From an uncultured Alcanivoracaceae bacterium (GTDB lineage: Bacteria > Pseudomonadota > Gammaproteobacteria > Pseudomonadales > Alcanivoracaceae), in assembly GCA_937943665.1 (NCBI GenBank), contig CALEAR010000313.1, positions 1 to 8,683 of the forward strand: DNA of 8,683 nt, in the 5' to 3' direction. Below the pieces are notes generated by a model. The model saw only the letters and a program-made list of their open reading frames with translations. It did not search any database and was not told the DNA's origin. Positions within the stretch are counted from its first letter, which is position 1, and each line of letters begins with the position of its first letter. Below, in pieces: positions 1 to 7,050 of this stretch. The translations under genes and the position numbers were made by a program.

Positions 1-44
1 CACCGAGATCTACACTCTTTCCCTACACGACGCTCTTCCGATCT
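1..44 (+). other. Illumina TruSeq universal adapter remnant (not genomic)
   Basis: The first 44 bases are identical, as I remember it, to the 3' portion of the Illumina TruSeq universal adapter, ending in the diagnostic CGCTCTTCCGATCT. Genomic sequence begins at about 45. The adapter has no stop codon in the frame of the following gene and would translate as TEIYTLSLHDALPI, a known contaminant peptide in protein databases. An automated caller could therefore fuse it to the first gene. It should be trimmed. Confidence 0.98.
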
Positions 45-928
45 ATCCCCTTGCTAACCCTGCCTTTGCCCAACAACTGGCGCAGCAAAAGATCACCGGA
101 TTAGCCCTAGAGCTCATCCCCCGCATTACCCGTGCACAGGCCATGGATGTATTATCATCCATGGGCATGTTAGCGGGCTATAAAGCTGTGCTTTTAGCTG
201 CTAATGCTTCACCTCGCATGTTTCCCATGAACATGACCGCCGCAGGCACGCTAAATGCAGCCCGTGTATTGGTTATGGGTGCAGGTGTGGCAGGCTTACA
301 AGCCTGTGCTACGGCAAAGCGCTTAGGCGCCGTGGTGGAAGCCTATGACGTGCGTGAAGCTGCTCGCGAACAAATTATTTCTGTGGGCGCCAAACCAGTG
401 GAATTAAATATCGATACTAGCGCTGCAGAAGGCCAAGGTGGCTATGCGCAAGAACAATCCGATGAATTCCTCGCGCAACAACGTGCTGCCATGCAAGAGG
501 TGGTGGCCTCCATGGATGTGGTGATTACCACCGCTGCTATTCCTGGCGCCAAATCCCCTATTTTGGTTACGGAAGACATGGTAAAAGCCATGAAACCCGG
601 TTCTGTGATTGTGGACCTTGCCGCTGAGCGTGGTGGTAACTGTGAACTCACCCAACAAGGAAACACCATAGTGGCCCATGATGTCACCATTATCGGCCCT
701 GAAAATGTGCCCTCCACCCTGCCTTACCATGCCAGCCAAATGTTCGGCAAAAACATGGAGAACCTCCTCAAGTTATTACTCACTGAGGAAGGTGAACTGC
801 AGTTGGATTTTGAGGATGAAATTGTGCGTGAAACCGTTGTGGCCCACGAGGGACAAGTGGTAAACACGCGCTTACGTGAACGCTTAGGGTTGGCGTCACA
901 AGACGATAACCATGAAAAGGAAGCCTAA
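45..928 (+). CDS. pntAA: NAD(P) transhydrogenase subunit alpha part 1 (domain I), 5'-truncated
   Basis: This is the cytoplasmic NAD(H)-binding domain I of the proton-translocating transhydrogenase, which passes hydride from NADH to NADP+ using the proton-motive force. About 293 residues remain from the first clean codon at 47. Comparison with the Rhodospirillum rubrum protein (about 384 residues) suggests roughly 100 N-terminal residues are missing, because the contig ends in adapter. The RQD loop that places the nicotinamide is visible (Arg codon 122-124, Gln 137-139, Asp 146-148, within RITRAQAMD). The Rossmann nucleotide motif VMGAGVAGL follows, then the mobile-loop region AEGQGGYAQEQSDEF and the conserved LPYHASQMFGKN near the end. 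The ATG at 143 lies inside this conserved region and is not the start. The stop is 2 bases before pntAB. The family assignment is very secure; the true start is outside the window. Confidence 0.97.
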
Positions 929-930
929 TA

Positions 931-1206
931 ATGGATATTATTGCGCAACTTTCCGTATTTGTTTTAGCGGTATTTTTGGGCGTGGAGCTCATTACCAAAG
1001 TGCCACCCACCCTTCACACCCCCTTGATGTCGGGCACTAATGCCATCTCCGGTATTACCATTGTGGGTGCACTTATTGCCGCTGGGAGCGGCAGCGGTGC
1101 CTTGGTGTCCTTTTTCGGCTTTATTGCGGTGATTTTAGCCACCATTAACGCCGTGGGTGGCTTTATGGTAACGAACCGCATGCTTGCCATGTTTAAAAGG
1201 AAATAA
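931..1206 (+). CDS. pntAB: NAD(P) transhydrogenase subunit alpha part 2 (membrane domain II)
   Basis: A 91-residue inner-membrane protein that supplies part of the proton-conducting domain II of transhydrogenase. Three hydrophobic segments are visible at about residues 4-22, 38-55 and 58-80. They are separated by the family signature VPPTLHTPLMSGTNAISGI (residues 24-42) and followed by the conserved TINAVGGFMVTNRML stretch. In E. coli this region is fused to the C-terminus of PntA. Here it is a separate gene, as in Rhodospirillum rubrum, and is rather short for the family. An AAGGA-type ribosome site about 8 bases upstream lies inside the end of pntAA. Spacing of 2 bases to pntAA and 3 bases to pntB implies one mRNA and coupled translation. 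The start is well supported because no useful upstream alternative exists. Confidence 0.96.
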   Translation: MDIIAQLSVFVLAVFLGVELITKVPPTLHTPLMSGTNAISGITIVGALIAAGSGSGALVSFFGFIAVILATINAVGGFMVTNRMLAMFKRK

Positions 1207-1209
1207 TTC

Positions 1210-2595
1210 ATGGATACTTCGCAACTGATTGATTTAGGTTATCTTGTAGCCGCTGTTTTATTTGTACTTGGCATTAAAAGCCTCACTAAGCCACGCACAG
1301 CTGTACGTGGTAACAAGCTTGCTGCCACCGGCATGCTTATTGCTGTGGTGCTTACCCTGCTACACAAGGATATTATTAGCTATAAGCTTATTATCCTTGG
1401 TGGCCTTATTGGTGCCGGCATTGGTATCACTCTAGCCAAACGCATTGAGATGACCGCCATGCCTCAATTAGTAGCCGCACTGAACGGCTTTGGAGGCGGT
1501 TCCTCCGTTTCCATTGCAGCAGCTGAATACTTTATGGGCAATAGCCTCACCCAGGGTTCTGTGGTGATGTCGGCCCTGGGTATTACCACCATGGTGGGTG
1601 CTGTGACACTCACCGGTTCTTTTGTGGCTTTTGCTAAGCTGCAGGAGCTCATTGATGGAAAGCCCATGAGCTTCCCCGGCATGAAGCAAGCCAACGTGGT
1701 GCTGGTGGCCTTGGCCTTCCTCTTTATTATCCTCTTAGTGAAAAACCCAGCTGCTAGCGGTTACTTCTGGATGCTGTTGCTGATTACAGCGGCCCTAGGG
1801 GTATTACTGGTCCTGCCCATTGGTGGCGCCGACATGCCAGTGGTTATTGCCCTACTTAACTCCTACTCAGGCGTGGCAGCAGCGGCGGCAGGTTTCCTCA
1901 TGGATAACAACGCCCTGATTATCACAGGTGCCCTGGTGGGCGCTTCGGGGCTAATCCTCACCCAAATCATGTGTAAAGCCATGAACCGTTCCCTCACCAA
2001 TGTGCTCTTTGGAGTAATGGCGGAAGGCGGCGACACCGTGGACCAAGATGAAGTGTACGCCGGCAAAGTGAAATCCTCTTCTGCAGAGGAAGTGGCCATG
2101 ATCCTAGAAACTGCACAACGTGTGGTTATTGTGCCTGGTTTTGGTTTGGCCATGGCACAAGCACAGCATGCGGTGCGTGATTTAGCCGATACTCTTGAAG
2201 CCAATGGTGTAGAAGTGGAATACGCCATCCACCCTGTGGCAGGTCGTATGCCAGGACATATGAACGTTTTACTCGCAGAGGCTGAGGTTTCCTACGATAA
2301 GCTCAAAGATATGGATGAAATTAACCCCACCTTTGAGCAAACCGATGTGGCCATTGTGATTGGAGCTAACGACGTTACGAACCCCATGGCCCGCGAAGAT
2401 AAAGGCAGCCCCATTTACGGCATGCCCATCCTTAACGTGGATAAAGCTCGCACCGTGGTGGTAGTAAAACGCTCCTTAAGCCCCGGTTTTGCTGGCCTGC
2501 CCAACCCCCTCTTCGCCATGGATAATACCCTCATGTTATTTGGCGATGGCAAGCAAGCCATTATCGATGTGAATGCCTCCTTAAAAGAGAGCTAA
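1210..2595 (+). CDS. pntB: NAD(P) transhydrogenase subunit beta (domains II and III)
   Basis: A 461-residue subunit, the same size as E. coli PntB. The first ~265 residues carry about eight or nine hydrophobic helices and form most of the proton channel. Residues ~285-461 form the cytoplasmic NADP(H)-binding domain III. Visible domain III motifs are PGFGLAMAQAQ (309-319; Phe311 where many family members have Tyr), HPVAGRMPGHMNVLLAEA (341-358), GANDVTNP (385-392), KRSLSPGFAGLPNPLF (420-435) and GDGK (445-448). In the membrane part, the position of E. coli channel His91 appears to be Asn92 here, within LNGFGGG, while the Asn of LLNSYSG (217) is kept. AAAAGGAAA at 1195-1203 is the ribosome site and overlaps the pntAB stop. 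The gene closes the pnt operon and is followed by the hairpin at 2616-2643. Confidence 0.97.
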   Translation: MDTSQLIDLGYLVAAVLFVLGIKSLTKPRTAVRGNKLAATGMLIAVVLTLLHKDIISYKLIILGGLIGAGIGITLAKRIEMTAMPQLVAALNGFGGGSSVSIAAAEYFMGNSLTQGSVVMSALGITTMVGAVTLTGSFVAFAKLQELIDGKPMSFPGMKQANVVLVALAFLFIILLVKNPAASGYFWMLLLITAALGVLLVLPIGGADMPVVIALLNSYSGVAAAAAGFLMDNNALIITGALVGASGLILTQIMCKAMNRSLTNVLFGVMAEGGDTVDQDEVYAGKVKSSSAEEVAMILETAQRVVIVPGFGLAMAQAQHAVRDLADTLEANGVEVEYAIHPVAGRMPGHMNVLLAEAEVSYDKLKDMDEINPTFEQTDVAIVIGANDVTNPMAREDKGSPIYGMPILNVDKARTVVVVKRSLSPGFAGLPNPLFAMDNTLMLFGDGKQAIIDVNASLKES

Positions 2596-2615
2596 GGCCT
2601 TCACCTTGTTTAAAC

Positions 2616-2643
2616 AAAAAAGCCGGCCAAAGCCGGCTTTTTT
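2616..2643. terminator. Bidirectional intrinsic terminator between convergent units
   Basis: A perfect 12-bp inverted repeat pairs AAAAAAGCCGGC (2616-2627) with GCCGGCTTTTTT (2632-2643) around a 4-base CAAA loop. The GC core is GCCGGC, with a T run on the 3' side whichever strand is transcribed. It begins 20 bases after the pntB stop and ends 17 bases beyond the end of the minus-strand gene. It can therefore terminate the pnt operon on + and the gsp-linked operon on -. The call comes directly from the sequence; termination efficiency is inferred. Confidence 0.95.
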
Positions 2644-2660
2644 ATAGGTGGCAACGGTTA

Positions 2661-4481
2661 TTAAGCAAAGGCCACCCAAGCTCCCTCTTCCTCTGCATGT
2701 ACTTCGAGCATATCTTGGTTATGGAAGTAATCCATGGCATCTTCCACCCCCAATACCATGGGTATCTTTTGCGCCTGTGCCATTTCGCTTAAGCATTGCA
2801 AGTTGTCCTGCGCTTGGGTAAATACAATGGCTCCTGCCAATGCCAACCAGGGTAGCCATGCTGGGTGATAATGCGCTAACACCACCACCTGCCCCGCCAC
2901 AGGTTGGTTCAAACACCAACTGCTATTCACAAGCAGTGCTCGGCCCTGATGGTGCCCAGAAACTTGCGTTACCCCATTAATTCGAAGGGCCTTATGCTCA
3001 TTTAATGCCCCACCTTGATACCCATAGCCGCCAAGCTGCCAGCGCGGTACCGATTGAAATGCCGCTTGCATATACTGGTGTTGCCGCCTGCTCATGCGTT
3101 CACTATCCACTCGGCCTTGTTGGTGGATAAGCTCCCAGAGCTCATCGAAATACAGGAAATAAATGCCATCGGGATGTAATAAACGGCCTTGTTCAGCCAG
3201 TAAGGCCCCAAGCTGTTCCGCCACTGAACGAAAGGCCTCGCCCAATTGGTGCCAAAGGGTAAGCGCCACCTCGTACAAGGCAACCCCCTTAGCCAAGGGC
3301 CACAAGGGGAGTTTAGGTGTTGTTGAGTGCGCTTGTAGTATTGCACCACCCTGTGCCTCAAGGCTTTGTAGGGCTTTAGCATCCTCTGTGACTCGAGGTA
3401 ACGCTGGATCCGCACCAAAGGCACTGAAGATATCAGCAGTAAAGGGCCACTGAGCAAAACCATACACATAGTGCAATTCACCCAGCCACTTGGCCAATTG
3501 TTCTCCTAATTGATCCAAATGCATCCATCTCTGCCAGAGGCTACTCTGCGCTACCTTGGGCTTAGTGAGTGTAGCTAGTTTGCGTTGCACACCATATAAG
3601 CCTAAGTGTAAACGCCATAACGGAGTGGGGTTCACTTTCGCTTCTAGATCCGCTAATAAACGCCAATCAGGGGGCAAATAGGCATGCATATGAGGCAAAC
3701 CACCTAGCGCCAGGGCAAACTGCGCATTTAAGTATAAATGGCCCTGTTGCCGACGATAGGGTTCCACATTTTCTAAGTGCTTCCACCCCAAACGGGCACC
3801 CAAGGGCCGCCAAAAATGGGTTTTTAACCAACGAGCGCTACAGCTGTACCAAAGGGGTGAAACCACGCCAGGCCATAAGTCATTGGCCTGCCCCCAGGCT
3901 TCTTGCTGTGTGGATAACGCAGTTATGGGCTCATGGGCGAGTACGAACAGGGTTTCACCATCATGCCACCAATGGATGCACTGGGGTTGTTCGGCTTGAG
4001 CCTCTAGCTCTGAGGCTACGTTAACAAAAGGCCATATGGGCAACGGCGGGGATTCCACCGCCCCTTGCTGATAATGAAAACGGCCCTGCTCATCAAACAC
4101 CCATCGTTCTGGCTTGTTTTTACTTTGCTCAAAAGGAACCAGTTCAAGCACACGATAAGCTAAATCCAACCGTTCGGGATGGCGGGTAAACAACAATCCT
4201 GCAGCTTGCCGACCCTTCATCACATGCAATTGAATTTGCATATCGGTAAAGGCCTCTCGCTGACATAACTGCTCACAGGCGGCCACCAAGGATACAAAAT
4301 CCTTGAACACTAACCACTGCACCTTCCCTTGCTGCCAGCAGGCAAGTAACCAATATTCAGGTGTGGCACACAGAGATTCACTATGAAGGGATAATTGCTC
4401 ATGCAAATCAGGGGATTGCAGAAGCTCAGTAATATCCACTGCCGAGCTAAACAGTGCTTTTCCCCCATTATGGTGATACAC
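2661..4481 (-). CDS. Degenerate PEP-utilising enzyme-like protein (PEP synthase / rifampicin phosphotransferase relative)
   Basis: A 606-residue protein without signal peptide or clear membrane helix, so probably cytoplasmic. The C-terminus (about 513-606) matches the PEP-utilising mobile (swivelling phosphohistidine) domain: GQVVVLAHYHPAWLPWLALAGAIV (split at 530-543 and 544-553) and then IPMVLGVEDA (573-582). In the active family a catalytic His lies in an LSHxAI motif between these blocks. Here the stretch reads DNLQCLSEMAQAQK and no His occurs from 540 to 586, so Cys563 or Glu566 takes its place. Near the N-terminus, AAGLLFTRHP (93-102) resembles the end of the PEP/pyruvate-binding ATP-grasp domain, but most of that ~300-residue domain is absent. 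PGVVSPLWYS (204-213) and GHLYLN (247-252) recall the linker of rifampicin phosphotransferase-like proteins. Tryptophan is very abundant (27 by my count). The GTG start is supported by AGGAG six bases upstream. It is the last gene of the minus-strand series. Function is unknown; phosphotransfer seems unlikely. Confidence 0.8.
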   Translation of the reverse strand: MYHHNGGKALFSSAVDITELLQSPDLHEQLSLHSESLCATPEYWLLACWQQGKVQWLVFKDFVSLVAACEQLCQREAFTDMQIQLHVMKGRQAAGLLFTRHPERLDLAYRVLELVPFEQSKNKPERWVFDEQGRFHYQQGAVESPPLPIWPFVNVASELEAQAEQPQCIHWWHDGETLFVLAHEPITALSTQQEAWGQANDLWPGVVSPLWYSCSARWLKTHFWRPLGARLGWKHLENVEPYRRQQGHLYLNAQFALALGGLPHMHAYLPPDWRLLADLEAKVNPTPLWRLHLGLYGVQRKLATLTKPKVAQSSLWQRWMHLDQLGEQLAKWLGELHYVYGFAQWPFTADIFSAFGADPALPRVTEDAKALQSLEAQGGAILQAHSTTPKLPLWPLAKGVALYEVALTLWHQLGEAFRSVAEQLGALLAEQGRLLHPDGIYFLYFDELWELIHQQGRVDSERMSRRQHQYMQAAFQSVPRWQLGGYGYQGGALNEHKALRINGVTQVSGHHQGRALLVNSSWCLNQPVAGQVVVLAHYHPAWLPWLALAGAIVFTQAQDNLQCLSEMAQAQKIPMVLGVEDAMDYFHNQDMLEVHAEEEGAWVAFA

Positions 4482-4487
4482 AAAACA

Positions 4488-4492
4488 CTCCT
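4488..4492 (-). promoter_or_regulatory. Shine-Dalgarno AGGAG that fixes the GTG start at 4481
   Basis: On the minus strand AGGAG is followed by six bases (TGTTTT) and the GTG codon at 4479-4481. It sits in the 17-base gap after the DUF1461 gene. No ATG upstream in frame competes, so this motif supports GTG as the true start of the 606-residue protein. Confidence 0.8.
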
Positions 4493-4498
4493 AATAAA

Positions 4499-5227
4499 TT
4501 ACCGTGCCACGCCACGCACTAGAAACAAACCAACCCCATGGAGCAAGGGGGTGAGGACCATGGCCAACAAGGTAATTTCCACTGCAATGGCACCAAATAA
4601 ATAGGGCGCCTTCATCATGGCGCTCATATGGGATTCTTCCCAATAAAAAAACCAAGGATTATCCGGCGGGAAAATCCACTCATGCAGTTGATAAAACACC
4701 TGTGTGGGCCCCTTAACAAGAAGCCATAGAATACCCGGCAAAAACACTAACGCTAATAATAAAGAGCCTTGCCGCCAATGAAAGGAACCACAGCGCAATA
4801 CACCAAACGCCAAGGGCAACCACAATAAAGCAAGCCCCAATGCCAGCTTTTTCAGCTGGTCAAACAGCTGGGCCACATCCTCTAAATGTGTAATTTCAGC
4901 CTGGTGAAGCAATTGAATTTCAAGGCCATTGGGGGCGTGGTAACTTAGAGTACCAAGACGTCCTACATCAACGTGTACGGCTTTCACAATATCACTGAAT
5001 AACTGCTTGTGAGTGGCAGCATCTAGGGTATGAAATTGCGGCTTAAGCTGATTTTGTGCGGCATAGGTGTTCAGGTGCTCGGGAATATCCAAGACCTGAT
5101 ACCACACCCCATAGCCGTAATCAAAGTAGCCCCAAATAAAAAAGGCAAAGCTGATGGCGAGCAATACGCACACCAATGCATATAAGGCCCACATCACTGT
5201 GGATTGCACAAAGCTAAGCTTCATCAT
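4499..5227 (-). CDS. DUF1461 family integral membrane protein
   Basis: A membrane protein of about 242 residues with four likely helices at about 12-33, 127-144, 154-171 and 209-228, and a soluble loop of roughly 90 residues between helices 1 and 2. The loop ends with HLEDV (114-118). A second signature lies between helices 3 and 4: VFYQLHEWIFPPDNPWFF with its conserved His and Phe-Pro. Both match what I recall of the DUF1461 family (PF07314), whose function is not known. It overlaps the preceding exported-protein gene by 14 bases and ends 17 bases before the PEP-like gene, so it is translationally coupled within the operon. The start is uncertain: ATGs at 5237-5239, 5225-5227 and 5222-5224 are all in frame and none has a good ribosome site. 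I chose MMKLSF because helix 1 follows soon after it. Confidence 0.82.
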   Translation of the reverse strand: MMKLSFVQSTVMWALYALVCVLLAISFAFFIWGYFDYGYGVWYQVLDIPEHLNTYAAQNQLKPQFHTLDAATHKQLFSDIVKAVHVDVGRLGTLSYHAPNGLEIQLLHQAEITHLEDVAQLFDQLKKLALGLALLWLPLAFGVLRCGSFHWRQGSLLLALVFLPGILWLLVKGPTQVFYQLHEWIFPPDNPWFFYWEESHMSAMMKAPYLFGAIAVEITLLAMVLTPLLHGVGLFLVRGVAR

Positions 5228-6515
5228 GTGGCCATGCACTCACAGAAACCTTAGGCGCTTGAGTGCGATGCTGTGCATAGGCGCCCACATCCTTGGTATG
5301 CAATGCTTCATCAAAAAACATTTTCACCGAAAAACGCAACTCCTTCTCTGGTGGCCACCCCTTCAATGCATAACCTAAATTGGGCAATTGTCCAGGATAC
5401 TGTTCAGGGGTATCCACAGCCGCTTTGTCATCCACAAACACCAGGCCTAAGGGGGTGTCCTTTAAATTTTCAGGCAAATCCAAATAAGCGAGCAAGGAAA
5501 AGTTTTTACGAGAATCAAATAAAATCCAGCTATTTTCTGCACTCAAGCCCTTTTCCACTAAGGTAGCTTCTGCTTCGCTGGGCTCACCAGTCACAGTGGC
5601 CACCAAGCCTTCCCCTTGGGCAGTTTGCACCTGAGCGCCATATTGTTCGTTACCATCAATGGTTACGGTGACTTCCGGTTGCTTTAGCATGGCTTTGTAC
5701 AAGGAGGGGATCACCGCATGGGAATGAGCCTCGTAGTGATCTGGGTAGCGTAACGCCTGTAGTTGTAGCTTCATGACACTAATGCCGGTAATAACAACAC
5801 GGGTTTCTAAGTGCATCACCGAGCGTATGGGGCCCACCTTCACGCCCGTCACCTTAGGGCGCAAATTGTTGTTATCTAACGTAACGCGAGCACGGCGGCT
5901 CATAAAGCCCGCAGACATACGCATTTTTAAGGTATCAATAATAGAGCCTTCACCCTCGTAGGCTTTATGAGTTAAATAACGCCAATTTAATTCATTATCG
6001 GGATCCACTCTCAAAGCGTAACTGGCCGTGCGGGTGATACCTTTATCCACATCATGTTGCACATAGGTTTTATCGCTGCGCAATGGGGAATCTTTAGCCA
6101 AATAAAAATAATAGGTATCGTTTTTATGTTGCAGTTTAATTTCCCCTAGCAACTTCCCTTCTTTCAATTGTGCTGACGCTGGTGCCTGCCCTCCTCCATC
6201 GTTCGCTTTCATGAGCAGCATATCTTCATGGGCCATTAGCTCGGCATCGGCCTCACGGCGCAGCCCCGTGCTAGCAAACCACACTAGGTCAGCCTCACCG
6301 TAGGTATCAATTTGAAAGGGAACGGGCACAAAGGCAGAGCTTTTTTCCTCCCAACGCAACACCGATAATCGCCCATGGGCCACCCCTAAAGCCATGGGCA
6401 ACTGATGACCACGAAGCTCTAGCACGTGGGTATCCTGCCAGGCGTAAGCCGCCATGGCAGGCGTTCCAGCCATAACGCAAAAAAATACCATAAGTGCTTG
6501 AGTGATACGTTTCAT
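5214..6515 (-). CDS. Exported protein of unknown function, 433 residues
   Basis: I do not recognise a named family. The protein starts with a clear Sec signal peptide: MKR, a hydrophobic stretch, then TPAMA-AY with likely cleavage after residue 22. The mature part has no cysteine and no further membrane helix. It looks rich in beta strands, with alternating polar and hydrophobic runs throughout. Recognisable blocks are VPVPFQIDTYG (63-73) and EDMLLMKANDGGG (97-109). The order PFQID then a 'DE-LLFMA-DAG'-like motif occurs in other uncharacterised exported bacterial proteins, as far as I recall. The ATG at 6515 is preferred because it gives a proper signal peptide and follows GGAAAGGGGG at 6520-6529. 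The ATG 30 bases upstream (6545) would add ten residues inside gspM and spoil the signal. It lies one base after the gspM stop and overlaps the DUF1461 gene, in the slot where gspN often sits, but it does not look like GspN. Confidence 0.85.
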   Translation of the reverse strand: MKRITQALMVFFCVMAGTPAMAAYAWQDTHVLELRGHQLPMALGVAHGRLSVLRWEEKSSAFVPVPFQIDTYGEADLVWFASTGLRREADAELMAHEDMLLMKANDGGGQAPASAQLKEGKLLGEIKLQHKNDTYYFYLAKDSPLRSDKTYVQHDVDKGITRTASYALRVDPDNELNWRYLTHKAYEGEGSIIDTLKMRMSAGFMSRRARVTLDNNNLRPKVTGVKVGPIRSVMHLETRVVITGISVMKLQLQALRYPDHYEAHSHAVIPSLYKAMLKQPEVTVTIDGNEQYGAQVQTAQGEGLVATVTGEPSEAEATLVEKGLSAENSWILFDSRKNFSLLAYLDLPENLKDTPLGLVFVDDKAAVDTPEQYPGQLPNLGYALKGWPPEKELRFSVKMFFDEALHTKDVGAYAQHRTQAPKVSVSAWPHDEA

Positions 6516-6516
6516 G

Positions 6517-7050
6517 CTACCCCCTTTCCAAGGTGGCGCGCACATTCACCGTGCCGGGCGAATTAGCCGCTGAAATATCAATGGTTTCCACCGCAATACC
6601 GTAGTGTTGCTCTAGCTGATAAAGCCATTGCATCACCCGAGTGAATTCTTGCTGCTCTAGTTGTAAGCGGAGCTTATGGTTTCCCTCTGGGGTAAAGCTT
6701 CGCAGCGTCACCTCCGCCTCTCGAGCGGTGGCATTTACCACAGTTAAAACATCCTTATTCGTATCACGGTACTGAGATGCTCCCGCGCCACTATTGCCTC
6801 CTTGTTGCTTTATCAGCTCACTGTGCGCCTGAATCCATTCATACACCTGTTGGCGCGCTTCATAGGATTGTTTAGCAGTATCTCGCGCCTTCATCACAGG
6901 GGAAAACACTAAGGCATAGAGGCAAAACACCAAAAACACCACCCCTAAGGCCAACACAGCCCATTGTTCCCGTGGTGCTAGGCTTTTATACCAACGCTGA
7001 ATTGGTGCTCCATAGTGTTGAAGTGTTTCACGCCATTGTATTGCCTTCAT
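6517..7050 (-). CDS. gspM: Type II secretion system protein M
   Basis: A 177-residue bitopic inner-membrane protein of the type II secretion assembly platform, where GspM partners GspL. It has a short cytoplasmic N-terminus containing the family-typical WYKSLAPREQWAVL (20-33), one membrane helix at about 29-50, a helical linker (about 52-82) and a small periplasmic domain (about 100-177) of the ferredoxin-like type known for GspM. Length and layout fit the family. The start overlaps the gspL stop by four bases (ATGA), a classical translational-coupling arrangement. The stop is one base before the next start. The sequence family is divergent, so the call rests on topology, the PREQW motif and position after gspL. 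Confidence 0.92.
   Translation of the reverse strand: MKAIQWRETLQHYGAPIQRWYKSLAPREQWAVLALGVVFLVFCLYALVFSPVMKARDTAKQSYEARQQVYEWIQAHSELIKQQGGNSGAGASQYRDTNKDVLTVVNATAREAEVTLRSFTPEGNHKLRLQLEQQEFTRVMQWLYQLEQHYGIAVETIDISAANSPGTVNVRATLERG

Noticed and set aside
1..44. Regulatory sequence or coding sequence upstream of pntAA
   Set aside because: The bases match a sequencing adapter and are not part of the genome.
404..739. Antisense open frames within pntAA (also 442-717 and similar ones within pntB)
   Set aside because: They lie opposite strongly conserved coding sequence, lack ribosome sites and show no recognisable protein motifs.
3092..3481. Overlapping open frame of 129 codons inside the PEP-like gene, same strand
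   Set aside because: Its product resembles a frame-shifted shadow of the larger gene, and the 606-codon frame is continuous through it, so there is no frameshift to explain.
2661..4481. Calling this gene an active PEP synthase or rifampicin phosphotransferase
   Set aside because: The phosphorylatable His is missing and the ATP-grasp domain is largely absent, so only a distant, probably non-catalytic relationship is supported.
4499..6515. Either unknown gene after gspM being gspN
   Set aside because: GspN has one N-terminal membrane helix and a periplasmic domain of about 250 residues. The 433-residue protein has a cleavable signal and different motifs, and the other has four helices with DUF1461 signatures.
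6513..6545. Longer start for the exported protein at 6545 (MCAPPWKGGS...)
   Set aside because: It would overlap gspM by 29 bases and put ten residues ahead of the signal peptide, while the start at 6515 has a strong GGAAAGGGGG site.
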